This document shows, piece after piece, positions 17,443 through 25,633 of a DNA stretch of 64,000 nucleotides (positions are counted from its first letter, which is position 1; every line of letters begins with the position of its first letter). The notes beneath the pieces were generated by a model. It was not told the DNA's origin. It did not search any database and saw only the letters and a program-made list of their open reading frames with translations. Source of the stretch: Massilia sp. YIM B02769 (GTDB lineage: Bacteria > Pseudomonadota > Gammaproteobacteria > Burkholderiales > Burkholderiaceae_D); NCBI RefSeq assembly GCF_030411995.1, contig NZ_JASNRC010000003.1, forward strand, positions 62,001 to 126,000, read 5' to 3'. Position numbers and translations under genes: made by a program.

Positions 17443-18896
17443 CACATCCCGCCCATGCAGATGTACTTGATCACCAGGTAATCCTCGATCCCGTACACGG
17501 ACCCCTCGCGTCCCAGTCCCGACTGCTTGACCCCGCCGAACGGCGCCACTTCCGTCGAGATCAGGCCGGTATTCACGCCCACCATCCCGCTCTCGATTCC
17601 TTCGGCCACGCGCCACACCCGCCCGATATCGCGCGAATAGAAATACGAGGCCAGCCCGAACTCGCTGTCGTTGGCCATGGCAATCACTTCCTCTTCGGTC
17701 TTGAACCGGAATAGAGGCGCCAGCGGTCCGAAGGTTTCCTCGCGCGCCACCATCATCGCCGGCGTCACGTCCGCCAGCACGGTCGGCTGGAAGAAGCTGT
17801 GTCCGAGTGCATGGCGCTTGCCGCCCAACATCAGGCGCGCGCCTTTCGACAGGGCGTCGGCAATATGCTGCTCGACCTTCGCCACCGCTTTTTCCTCGAT
17901 CAATGGCCCCTGGGTCACGCCGGCTTCGACGCCATTGCCCACCTTCAGCTTCTCGACCGCCGCCACCAGCTTGCGCGCGAATTCCTCGTACACGCCGTCC
18001 TGCACATACAGCCGGTTCGCACACACGCAGGTCTGGCCCGCATTCCGGTATTTCGACGCGATCGCACCGTCCACGGCGGCATCGATATCGGCATCGTCGA
18101 AGACGATGAAAGGCGCATTCCCGCCCAGCTCCAGCGAAATCTTTTTGATGGTCGGCGCGCACTGTTCCATCAGCAGGCGGCCCACCGCCGTCGAGCCGGT
18201 AAAGCTAAGCTTGCGCACGATTGGGTTGCTCGTCATTTCGCCGCCGATGGCTTTCGAGTCGCCGGTGACGACGCTGAACACGCCCTTCGGCACACCGGCG
18301 CGCTCGGCCAGTACCGCCAACGCCAGGGCGGAATAAGGCGTCAGCTCGGCGGGTTTCAGCACGATGGGGCAGCCGGCGGCCAGTGCCGGCGCGACCTTGC
18401 GGGTGATCATCGCCGCCGGGAAGTTCCACGGTGTGATGGCGGCGCAGACGCCGATCGGTTCCTTCGTCACCACGATGCGGCGGTCCCGCCAGGGTGACTG
18501 GATGGTGTCGCCGGCCACGCGCTTGGCTTCCTCGCCGAACCACTCGAAGAAGGAGGCGGCATAGGCGACTTCGCCTTTGGATTCGGTGAGGGGCTTGCCC
18601 TGTTCGGCCGTCATCAGGAGCGCCAGGTCGTCGGCGTTCTCCAGCATCAGGTCGTTCCACTTGCGCAAAATCAGGCTGCGCTCGCGTGCGGTTTTCTTGC
18701 GCCAGGCCGGCCAGGCGGCGTTCGCGGCCTCGATGGCGCGCCGGGTTTCCTCGGCGCCCATGTGCGGCACGGTGCCCAGTTTCTCGCCGGTGGCGGGATT
18801 GATGACGTCGACCGTGGCGCCTTCCAAAGCGTCGCACCATGCGCCGTCGATATAGGCCTGCTGGCGCAGCAGGCTGGTGTCTTTCAGGTTCAGCAT
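17442..18896 (-). CDS. gabD: NAD(P)-dependent succinate-semialdehyde dehydrogenase
   Basis: GabD oxidises succinate semialdehyde to succinate, the exit of GABA and putrescine catabolism into the TCA cycle. The 484-residue aldehyde dehydrogenase has AAITPWNFPAAMITRK (catalytic Asn), VLKPAELTP, SLELGGNAPFIVFDDADID (catalytic Glu) and NAGQTCVCANRLYV (nucleophilic Cys). Overall it is close to E. coli GabD. The start is preceded by GAGGA. It fits functionally with puuD, puuA and the aminotransferase at 23-27 kb, although it is not linked to them in one operon. It has 82 bases upstream to hiuH on the same strand. Confidence 0.92.
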   Translation of the reverse strand: MLNLKDTSLLRQQAYIDGAWCDALEGATVDVINPATGEKLGTVPHMGAEETRRAIEAANAAWPAWRKKTARERSLILRKWNDLMLENADDLALLMTAEQGKPLTESKGEVAYAASFFEWFGEEAKRVAGDTIQSPWRDRRIVVTKEPIGVCAAITPWNFPAAMITRKVAPALAAGCPIVLKPAELTPYSALALAVLAERAGVPKGVFSVVTGDSKAIGGEMTSNPIVRKLSFTGSTAVGRLLMEQCAPTIKKISLELGGNAPFIVFDDADIDAAVDGAIASKYRNAGQTCVCANRLYVQDGVYEEFARKLVAAVEKLKVGNGVEAGVTQGPLIEEKAVAKVEQHIADALSKGARLMLGGKRHALGHSFFQPTVLADVTPAMMVAREETFGPLAPLFRFKTEEEVIAMANDSEFGLASYFYSRDIGRVWRVAEGIESGMVGVNTGLISTEVAPFGGVKQSGLGREGSVYGIEDYLVIKYICMGGM

Positions 18897-18978
18897 GAAG
18901 TCCTCGGTTCGATGAACAATGCTTCATGGTAGACCTTTTTTCGGCACCGCCGGTTCCGCTACCTTGCGGCAGGACGCG

Positions 18979-19389
18979 TCAGTTGCCGCGGTAGGTCGAG
19001 TAGCCGAAGGGGCTCAGCAGCAGAGGAATATGGTAGTGCTGCGTCGTATTTTCCACCTTGAACTCGACCGGAATGCGCGGGAAGAAAGTGGCCTGGCCCT
19101 GGCGCGCGTAGTGCTCGCCGGTCTTGAAGACGATGCGGTATTCGCCGGCGGCGATCGGCTTGCCCTCCGGATACAGGGCGGCGATCCGTCCCTGCGCGTT
19201 CGTGACGCCGGCCGCCAGTTCGCGCCATTGTTCGCCGCTGCGCTGTTCCAGCGTCACGCCGATGCCGGCGGTCGGCTGGCCGCTTTGCAGGTCGAGCACG
19301 TGGACGCTCAGCGGGTTGGGTGCGGCGAGGGCGGAACCGGCAGCCAGGAACAGGGCGCCGGCCAGGATCAGCGGTCGAAGTGCTTGCAT
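18979..19389 (-). CDS. hiuH: 5-hydroxyisourate hydrolase (transthyretin-like), exported
   Basis: HiuH hydrolyses 5-hydroxyisourate formed from urate. The 136-residue protein starts with a signal peptide (MQALRPLILAGALFLAAGSA, cleavage after ALA), so it is periplasmic. The mature part has NPLSVHVLDLQSGQPTAGI (active-site His), EYRIVF (Arg) and HYHIPLLLSPFGYSTYRGN (second His and C-terminal tetrapeptide, here YRGN instead of the usual YRGS). The ATG at 19389 has AAAGGA 7 bases upstream; a TTG five codons earlier overlaps that site and was rejected. It follows the GlcG-like gene by 21 bases. The divergent two-component system resembles the E. coli hprRS-hiuH arrangement. Confidence 0.93.
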   Translation of the reverse strand: MQALRPLILAGALFLAAGSALAAPNPLSVHVLDLQSGQPTAGIGVTLEQRSGEQWRELAAGVTNAQGRIAALYPEGKPIAAGEYRIVFKTGEHYARQGQATFFPRIPVEFKVENTTQHYHIPLLLSPFGYSTYRGN

Positions 19390-19410
19390 GGTGTTTCCTT
19401 TCAAAAGGGA

Positions 19411-19896
19411 TCAAGGTTGGTCGAGTTGCGGGACGGCGGCCAGCGCCGCCAGTGCACAGGCATGGTCGTTGGCGGCGCCGCCACCGCCGGCCACGCCGAT
19501 GGCGCCGACCGGTTGTCCCCCAGCCATCAACGGCAGGCCGCCACCCAGCAACAGCAGCTCGGGCAGGCCGGCCAGGTTGCGTGCATCCGGGTCGGCGGCG
19601 GCCTTGCGCGCCAGGGTGAGGGTGGCGCTGCGCGTCGACAGGGCGGTATAGGCCTTGCGCCGGCTCGCTTCGGTGTTGTGCGGGCCGACGCCGTCGGCGC
19701 GCTGCAGGGCGACCAGATTGCCGCCGCGGTCGAGCACGCTGACCACGATGGCGCGTCCCTGGCGCGCGCAGGCCTCGACGGCGCCGCCGGCCAGGCGGTT
19801 GGCGGCAGCCAGCGTCAGCTCGTCGTGCTGGCGCAGCTGGGCGCAGGCGGAGGAAGAGGCGCAGACGGCGAGCAGGGCGGCAAGGAATGAGCGCAT
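19411..19896 (-). CDS. Exported GlcG/HbpS-type haem-binding-like protein
   Basis: A 161-residue protein with a signal peptide (residues 1-19, [20 protein letters not shown]). The rest is a GlcG/HbpS (DUF336) domain: [38 protein letters not shown], then [13 protein letters not shown] and the Gly-rich end [30 protein letters not shown]. Family members bind haem or act with redox partners; the function here is not established. It is the first gene of a short unit with hiuH and faces the response regulator across a region holding a CusR/HprR-like box. Confidence 0.85.
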   Translation of the reverse strand: MRSFLAALLAVCASSSACAQLRQHDELTLAAANRLAGGAVEACARQGRAIVVSVLDRGGNLVALQRADGVGPHNTEASRRKAYTALSTRSATLTLARKAAADPDARNLAGLPELLLLGGGLPLMAGGQPVGAIGVAGGGGAANDHACALAALAAVPQLDQP

Positions 19897-19963
19897 GGTA
19901 TTTCTCGAATGGTTGGGACAGCCATCACGATAAGGGGCGGCAGGCGACGCGCAGCTGACCGCC

Positions 19964-19983
19964 AGATGACAATCCTGTCATCT
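19964..19983. promoter_or_regulatory. CusR/HprR-like operator between divergent units
   Basis: The palindrome ATGACAA-TC-CTGTCAT, with matching flanks (AG...CT), differs from the E. coli CusR/HprR box core ATGACAA-NN-TTGTCAT at one base. It lies in the 135-base gap between the glcG-like/hiuH unit and the response regulator gene, where an autoregulated OmpR-type regulator would bind. TAGAAT at 20004 could be the -10 for the regulator gene. Confidence 0.8.
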
Positions 19984-20031
19984 TCGGCCGCGCGCAACCG
20001 GCATAGAATGGCGCTTTTGCCCGAGCATGCC

Positions 20032-20718
20032 ATGGCCATCCTGGTGATCGAAGACGAGCCGAAGACCGGCGACTACCTGCAGCGCGGCCTGAGCGAGTCG
20101 GGTTTTACGGTGCATCTCGCGCGCAACGGCCGCGACGGGCTGTTCATCGCGCGCGAAGAAGAGATCGACCTGGTCGTGCTCGACGTCATGCTCCCGCGCA
20201 TGGACGGCTGGCAAGTGCTGGAGGCGCTGCGCGGCGATCCGGCAACTGAGCAGATTCCGGTGCTGTTCCTCACCGCGCGCGACGAGGTCGAAGACCGGGT
20301 GCGTGGCCTGGAACTGGGCGCCGACGATTACCTGGTCAAGCCCTTTGCCTTCGTCGAATTGCTGGCGCGCATACGCACCCTGTTGCGGCGCGGCCCGGTA
20401 CGCGAAGAAGAGCTGATCCGCATCGGCGACATGGAAATCGACGTGCTGCGCCGCCGCGTGCGCCGGGGCGGTCAGGCGATCACCCTCACGGCCCAGGAGT
20501 TCGCGCTGCTGCATTTGCTGGCGCGGCGCCAGGGCCAGGTGCTGTCGCGCTCGCTCATCGCGTCCCAGGTCTGGGACATGAATTTCGACAGCGACACCAA
20601 CGTCATCGATGCGGCGGTGCGCCGCTTGCGGCGCAAGATCGACGATCCTTTCTCTGACAAGCTGATCCACACGCGACGCGGCATGGGCTATGTGTGCGAG
20701 AGCGGGGCGGTGCAGTGA
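20032..20718 (+). CDS. OmpR-family response regulator, CusR/HprR type
   Basis: A 228-residue regulator with a receiver domain (residues 1-115; acidic pocket in ILVIEDEP, phospho-acceptor Asp in [14 protein letters not shown], Lys in DYLVKPFAF) and a winged-helix DNA-binding domain (about 130-225; [49 protein letters not shown]). The ATG at 20032 begins just before the first beta-strand. The kinase gene overlaps its stop (GTGA). Divergence from hiuH and the box at 19964 point to HprR-like control of hiuH; metal response through a CusR-like role is the main alternative. Confidence 0.92.
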   Translation: MAILVIEDEPKTGDYLQRGLSESGFTVHLARNGRDGLFIAREEEIDLVVLDVMLPRMDGWQVLEALRGDPATEQIPVLFLTARDEVEDRVRGLELGADDYLVKPFAFVELLARIRTLLRRGPVREEELIRIGDMEIDVLRRRVRRGGQAITLTAQEFALLHLLARRQGQVLSRSLIASQVWDMNFDSDTNVIDAAVRRLRRKIDDPFSDKLIHTRRGMGYVCESGAVQ

Positions 20719-22103
20719 GCGGGGCGCTGCGCGGTTCGCTGACCCTGCGCGTGACGCTCGTGTTTACGCTGATCGTGGCGCTGGCGGCGTCCAGCCTCGG
20801 CGTCTACCTGTACCGCGCCTTTGCCGGCGAAATCGTGCGGCGCGACGATATCCAGCTGCTGGGCAAGCTGCGCCAGGTGCAGACGCTGCTGGGGCGTCCG
20901 GGCGCGGCTGAGTTGCTGCGCGCGCAGCCGGACGTCTTCCGCGACACGATGAGCGGCCAGGAAAATTCCCTGGTACGCATCCTGGGCGCCGACGGCCGGC
21001 TGCTGGCCGACATCAATGCCCTCGGCGAACACTATCCGGTGCCGCCGTCCGCCGGCGCCGCGCCGGGCACCTCTGCAATTGCGGCCTGGACCACGCGCCG
21101 CGGCGACCCGGGCCGGGTGGTGGCCGGCAGCGCGCGCCTGGACGCGGACGAGGTAACGGTGGTGGTCGCCCGCGCCTACGCCGAGCGCAGCGCCATGTTC
21201 GCCGCGTACCGGCGCCAGATTGCCGGCGCGGCGGCGGTCAGCGCCCTGGCTGCGGCCTTGCTGGCAGCCCTGATGCTGCGCCGCGGTCTGCGGCCCTTGC
21301 ACACCATGGCCGAGCATGCCGCGCTGGTGCGTCCGGGCACGCTGGCGCGCCGTCTCGACACCGCCGGCGTGCCGTCGGAACTGCTGCCGCTGGCCGGGGC
21401 CATCAACGCCATGCTCGACCGGCTACAGGCAGGCTATGTCCGCCTGTCCGGTTTTTCGGCCGACCTGGCGCACGAGTTCCGTACACCGGTGACAAATTTG
21501 CTGGGGCAGAGCCAGGTCATGCTGGCGCAGGCGCGCAGCGTCGCCGATTACGAAGCCCTGACCGCATCCAACATCGAAGAACTGGAACGGCTGGCGCGCA
21601 TGATCGACAGCATGCTGTTCCTGGCGCGCGCCGAGCAGGACGAGGTAAGGCTGCAGCGCCGGCCGCTGGCGGCGCTGGACGAGATGCGCAAGGTGGCGGA
21701 CTTCTACGATGGCATGGCGCAGGAACGCGCGCTGACGCTGGCATGCACCGGCGATGCCACCGTGCTGGCCGACGCTGCGCTGTTGCGGCGCGCCCTGGCC
21801 AATGTGCTGTCGAATGCCGTGCGCCATGCCGATGAAGGCAGCACCATCGTCCTGCACGCCGAGGCGCAAGGCGAGCGGACCGTGCTCAGCGTGACGAATT
21901 CCGGCCTGCCGGTTGCGCCGGCACATTTGGCACACCTGTTCGAGCGTTTCTATCGCGCCGATACCGCGCGCAGCGATGCCGAAGGCTCGACCGGCCTCGG
22001 TTTGTCGATCGTCAGCGCCATCATGGTCCTGCATGGCGGCGAGGCGGGTGTCCAGGCGGACGGCGGCCGGATCACCTTCACGCTGGCATTTCCTGCCGCG
22101 TGA
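20715..22103 (+). CDS. Sensor histidine kinase, CusS/HprS type
   Basis: A 462-residue membrane kinase: TM1 about residues 10-32, a periplasmic domain to about 160, TM2 about 165-187, HAMP, the phospho-acceptor helix [20 protein letters not shown], and the ATPase boxes [16 protein letters not shown] (N box), [14 protein letters not shown] and [18 protein letters not shown] (G box). The periplasmic part has no cysteine and few Met or His, so a thiol-based sensing mode in that domain is not supported. The GTG at 20715 overlaps the regulator stop codon. It converges with the PEP-CTERM gene across a shared terminator. Confidence 0.92.
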   Translation: MSGALRGSLTLRVTLVFTLIVALAASSLGVYLYRAFAGEIVRRDDIQLLGKLRQVQTLLGRPGAAELLRAQPDVFRDTMSGQENSLVRILGADGRLLADINALGEHYPVPPSAGAAPGTSAIAAWTTRRGDPGRVVAGSARLDADEVTVVVARAYAERSAMFAAYRRQIAGAAAVSALAAALLAALMLRRGLRPLHTMAEHAALVRPGTLARRLDTAGVPSELLPLAGAINAMLDRLQAGYVRLSGFSADLAHEFRTPVTNLLGQSQVMLAQARSVADYEALTASNIEELERLARMIDSMLFLARAEQDEVRLQRRPLAALDEMRKVADFYDGMAQERALTLACTGDATVLADAALLRRALANVLSNAVRHADEGSTIVLHAEAQGERTVLSVTNSGLPVAPAHLAHLFERFYRADTARSDAEGSTGLGLSIVSAIMVLHGGEAGVQADGGRITFTLAFPAA

Positions 22104-22162
22104 AGCACTGCCTGGTCGAACGAACCGGGTGTCAAGTTTTCCGACAGTAAGTCAAAGACGCA

Positions 22163-22205
22163 AAAAGAGCGCCGTGTGGGCGAACCACAGGGCGCTCATT
22201 TTTAG
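22163..22205. terminator. Bidirectional hairpin terminator
   Basis: The long stem AAAAAGAGCGCC...GGGCGCTCATTTTT with an extended inner pairing (GTGTGG/CCACA) lies between the plus-strand kinase and the minus-strand PEP-CTERM gene, with A and T runs on either side. Confidence 0.8.
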
Positions 22206-22241
22206 CTGACCCGGCAATGCCGGGGTTGCGCGGGATTGCGA

Positions 22242-22979
22242 TTACTTGCGGCGGCGTGCAGCTGCCAGGCCCATCAGGCCCAGGCCCAGGGTCAGCAGGG
22301 TTGCCGGCTCAGGCACTTCCGACGGTGGGGTGGTCGGGTCGGCCGGCAGTTCGACTGGCGGCTGCGGCAGGGTGACGACTGGCGGTTCGGTCGGCACGTC
22401 GACCGGTGGGGTCGGCTCGGTCGGCTGGGTTGGCGTGGTCGGTTCCGTCGGGGTGGTTGGCGTGGTCGGCTCGGTTGGCGTCGTCGGAGTGGTCGGCGTC
22501 GTCGGCGTGGTTGGGGTGGTTGGTTCCGTCGGGGTGGTTGGCACGGTCGGCTTGGTCGGCACGCGCTTGATGTCCAGCAGGATCTTCTTCAGCCACACGT
22601 CCTGGTCCAGGCAGAAGATGTAGTAGGCCGGGGTGCAGCCCAGCGAGATCGACAGGTCCAGCTTGTTATCGCTCAGCGTCGACGGACGCACGTTGAAGCT
22701 GTAGGTCGTGTAGTCGCTGCCGACGTTGTAGATGGTGCCGGCCAACACGCCATCGAGCTTGACCGAGATGGTTTCCTTGGTGGTCCAGGTGTTGTTGGTC
22801 ACGTCGGCGAAGGTCAGGTACAGCTTGGCCGATTCGATCTCGGTGCCTGCCACATCGCTGATCTTCAGGGTGGCGTTGTATGGATCGTTGGTGGTCAGGT
22901 AGGCCGGCAGGTAGGTAGCTTGGGCAGCGGAGGTGACGCCAAGGGCGAGGGCGGCGGTAGCGATGATCTTTTTCAGCAT
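22242..22979 (-). CDS. PEP-CTERM protein with Pro-Thr repeat linker
   Basis: A 245-residue secreted protein: signal peptide MLKKIIATAALALGVTSAAQ, a globular part (about 22-130) with one pair of cysteines in LGCTPAYYIFCLDQD, a 60-odd-residue linker of TPT/TEP/TPP repeats, and the C-terminal sorting signal VPEPATLLTLGLGLMGLAAA followed by an Arg-rich end. The PEP-CTERM signal targets proteins to exosortase (EpsH/XrtA-type) for processing and export to the surface or matrix. The start at 22979 was preferred over a longer frame because it begins the signal peptide; a sigma-54 promoter lies about 55 bases upstream. Binding function unknown. Confidence 0.9.
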   Translation of the reverse strand: MLKKIIATAALALGVTSAAQATYLPAYLTTNDPYNATLKISDVAGTEIESAKLYLTFADVTNNTWTTKETISVKLDGVLAGTIYNVGSDYTTYSFNVRPSTLSDNKLDLSISLGCTPAYYIFCLDQDVWLKKILLDIKRVPTKPTVPTTPTEPTTPTTPTTPTTPTTPTEPTTPTTPTEPTTPTQPTEPTPPVDVPTEPPVVTLPQPPVELPADPTTPPSEVPEPATLLTLGLGLMGLAAARRRK

Positions 22980-23033
22980 GGTCGTAGTTCTCGTCAGGTT
23001 GAATTCAGGTTGGAAACACTCTGCTTTCATATA

Positions 23034-23050
23034 AAGCAATTAGTGTGCCT
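23034..23050 (-). promoter_or_regulatory. Sigma-54 promoter of the PEP-CTERM gene
   Basis: On the minus strand AGGCAC-ACTAA-TTGCTT has GG and GC exactly 10 bases apart and differs from the RpoN consensus TGGCAC-N5-TTGCW at one base. It lies 55-71 bases before the start codon. An imperfect palindrome (GAAAGAAAT-GAAT-ATTTCTTTTC, 23051-23075) directly abuts the -24 side. The remaining gap to puuD at 23353 is without recognisable features. RpoN control of PEP-CTERM genes through PrsK/PrsR has been proposed for this protein class. Confidence 0.75.
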
Positions 23051-23352
23051 GAAAAGAAATATTCATTTCTTTCAAGAACTTAACTGATCGGGATCAATAC
23101 GGCTGGGCTTGACTGTAAGATTTTTCGACAGAGAAAGGGAGAAAGAGGCAGGCAGTCCAGGGCTGCCGGATCGTGTTGGCATCGATCTTCGGTTAACGTT
23201 AAGCTTTTGCTATGGAAATCGCGTTTTACTAGCAGATCGGTGCCGCCTGCGCGTACTTGTCGCACGGTGTTTGATCTGGATTAACGGCCACTCGCGCCCG
23301 GACCAGATTGCTCGTATGATGGTCCTCGTGCGCTCACGACAAGGTAGACAAC

Positions 23353-24111
23353 ATGCGCCCCATCGTCATTGTTCCAGCATGCACGCGTGACTTCGGCGAA
23401 CACCCGTACCACGCAGCCCAGCACAAGTATTGCGACGCTGTCGTCCTGGGAGCCGATTGCGCTCCCATGATCCTGCCCTCGCTCGGGCCGGCGCTCGACC
23501 TGGAGACCATGCTGCAACTGTGCGACGGGATCATGCTCACCGGTTCGGCGTCGAATGTCCACCCCAGCTATTATTCGGAAGACTTGCTCGATCCCTCGTT
23601 GCCGCAAGACCCGGCGCGCGACGAAACCACGCTGCCGCTGATCCGCGCAGCCGTGGGGCGGGGCATTCCGATCATCGCGATCTGCCGCGGTTTCCAGGAG
23701 ATGAACGTGGCCCTTGGCGGCAGCCTGCACCAGGCGGTGCAGACCGTGCCCGGCAAGTTCGACCACCGCGAAGATCCCGAACTCGGCATGGACGAACAAT
23801 ACGGCGATGCCCATAAGGTCAGCATCGTGCCGGGCGGCTTCCTGCACGGCGTGCTCGGCGCCGACGAAATTCCCGTCAATTCCCTGCACGGGCAAGGCGT
23901 CAACGAACTGGCGCCCGGCCTGGTGGTCGAAGCGACCGCCGAGGACGGCCTGGTGGAAGCCTTCTCGGTCGGCGCCGCGCCCGGCTTCACGCTGGCGGTG
24001 CAGTGGCATCCGGAATGGCGCATCACGCATAACCCGTATTCCATGAAGATGTTCGGCGCCTTCGGCCAGGCTTGCCGCGATTACCGCGCCAGGAAACAGG
24101 GACGCTTATGA
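23353..24111 (+). CDS. puuD: Gamma-glutamyl-gamma-aminobutyrate hydrolase
   Basis: PuuD cleaves gamma-glutamyl-GABA to glutamate and GABA, the last step of the Puu putrescine pathway. The 252-residue class I glutamine-amidotransferase-like protein (peptidase C26) has the nucleophile Cys111 in PIIAICRGFQEMNVALGG and the dyad His219/Glu221 in AVQWHPEW. The ATG at 23353 follows AAGG 8-11 bases upstream. puuA begins 117 bases downstream, so the genes probably form one unit with the aminotransferase. No puuB or puuC gene is in the window. Confidence 0.9.
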   Translation: MRPIVIVPACTRDFGEHPYHAAQHKYCDAVVLGADCAPMILPSLGPALDLETMLQLCDGIMLTGSASNVHPSYYSEDLLDPSLPQDPARDETTLPLIRAAVGRGIPIIAICRGFQEMNVALGGSLHQAVQTVPGKFDHREDPELGMDEQYGDAHKVSIVPGGFLHGVLGADEIPVNSLHGQGVNELAPGLVVEATAEDGLVEAFSVGAAPGFTLAVQWHPEWRITHNPYSMKMFGAFGQACRDYRARKQGRL

Positions 24112-24228
24112 CCGCCTGGGAAAAGTGGGCGGCGCGCGCCGTCCCCTAGCTCTGCCTCGGTCTCTCCTGCATTTACGTGCAGGCGTGCCCGCGCGCGCCT
24201 GCGAACCGAAGCGAACAATGAGGCAATC

Positions 24229-25599
24229 ATGGCAATCCGCGAGAATTTTAGTTACACCGACATGGACGACTGGCTCAATGCCAAGCGCGTCACCGAAATC
24301 GAATGCCTGGTCCCCGACCTGACCGGCGTTGCCCGCGGCAAGATCCTGCCGCGCGTCAAATTTACCGAAGAGCGCGGCATGCGCCTGCCGGAAGCCGTGC
24401 TCGGCATGACCGTCACTGGCAATTCGCCGACCCATGACGCGGCCTACGACAAGGCGATCTCGTCCACCGACCGCGACATGATCCTGAAGGCCGACCCGAC
24501 CACCATCACGATGGTGCCGTGGGCGGTCGACCCGACGGCGCAGGTCATCCACGACTGCTATTTCGCCAGCGGCGAGCTGGTCGACTTCGCGCCGCGCTCG
24601 GTACTGCGCCGTGTACTGAAACTGTACGAGAAAAAGGGCTGGAAGCCGCTGGTCGCGCCCGAGCTCGAGTTTTATCTCACCGCCAAGAACATCGACCCCG
24701 ACCTGCCATTGACGGCGCCGATCGGCCGCAGCGGACGCTCGGAAACCAGCCGCCAGGTCTACAGCATCGACGCCGTCAACGAGTTCGATCCGCTGTTCGA
24801 GGACATCTACGATTACTGCGACATGATGAACCTCGACGTCGACACCCTGATCCACGAGATCGGCGCCGGCCAGATGGAAATCAATTTCCAGCACGGCGAT
24901 CCGCTCGGCCTGGGCGACAAGGTCTTCTATTTCAAGCGCACCCTGCGCGAAGCGGCGTTGAAGCACGACATGTACGCCACCTTCATGGCCAAGCCGATGG
25001 CGGGCGAGCCGGGCTCGGCGATGCACGTGCACCAGAGCGTGGTCGATGCCGGCACCGGTCGCAACATCTTCAGCAACGAGGATGGCTCCGAATCGACGCT
25101 GTTCCACCAATACATTGGCGGCCTGCAGCGCTACATGCCGTCGGCGATGGCGGTGGTGGCGCCGTATGTGAACTCCTACCGCCGCATCGTGCGCCACACG
25201 GCCGCGCCGATCAACCTGCAATGGGGCATCGACAACCGCACCGTCGGCTTCCGCGTGCCGGTGTCGGGTGCGCAGGACCGCCGTGTGGAAAACCGCATCA
25301 TCGGCGCCGACGCCAACCCCTATCTTGCGCTGGCCGTCACCCTGGCTTGCGGCTACCTCGGCATGGTCGAGGCCACCGAACCGTCGCCGATCGTCGAAGG
25401 CAGCGCCTACAACATGCCGGTCGAGCTGCCGCAAGGCTTGCCGGAAGCCCTGAACCTGCTGCGCGGCGAAGCGGCCCTGCGCGAGGTGCTGGGCGAACGT
25501 TTCATCGACGTCTATTCTGCGATCAAGGAACTCGAGCACCAGGAATTCATGACCGTCATCAGCCCATGGGAGCGCGAACACCTGTTATTGCACGTCTAA
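24229..25599 (+). CDS. puuA: Gamma-glutamylputrescine synthetase (glutamine synthetase family)
   Basis: PuuA ligates glutamate to putrescine with ATP. The 456-residue protein has the glutamine synthetase fold signatures without the regulatory adenylylation tail: VAPELEFYL and HEIGAGQMEINF (metal ligands), GSAMHVHQSVVD, NRTVGFRVPVSGAQDRRVENR and GADANPYL. It is shorter than housekeeping GlnA and lies between puuD and a putrescine aminotransferase, which supports a polyamine substrate. A closely related second copy lies at 29153, so substrate division between the two (putrescine, spermidine, ethanolamine or other amines) is open. Confidence 0.85.
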   Translation: MAIRENFSYTDMDDWLNAKRVTEIECLVPDLTGVARGKILPRVKFTEERGMRLPEAVLGMTVTGNSPTHDAAYDKAISSTDRDMILKADPTTITMVPWAVDPTAQVIHDCYFASGELVDFAPRSVLRRVLKLYEKKGWKPLVAPELEFYLTAKNIDPDLPLTAPIGRSGRSETSRQVYSIDAVNEFDPLFEDIYDYCDMMNLDVDTLIHEIGAGQMEINFQHGDPLGLGDKVFYFKRTLREAALKHDMYATFMAKPMAGEPGSAMHVHQSVVDAGTGRNIFSNEDGSESTLFHQYIGGLQRYMPSAMAVVAPYVNSYRRIVRHTAAPINLQWGIDNRTVGFRVPVSGAQDRRVENRIIGADANPYLALAVTLACGYLGMVEATEPSPIVEGSAYNMPVELPQGLPEALNLLRGEAALREVLGERFIDVYSAIKELEHQEFMTVISPWEREHLLLHV

Positions 25600-25633
25600 A
25601 ACCAGGGATTCTTAAACCAAAAGAGGTGCCATC

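Noticed and set aside
19390..19404. Upstream TTG start for hiuH adding five residues
   Set aside because: The TTG lies within the sequence used as the ribosome binding site (GAAAGGA) for the ATG at 19389, which also begins the signal peptide.
22400..22562. Possible CRISPR-like array of short repeats
   Set aside because: The repeats are in frame within the PEP-CTERM protein, encode Pro-Thr units and have no unique spacers.
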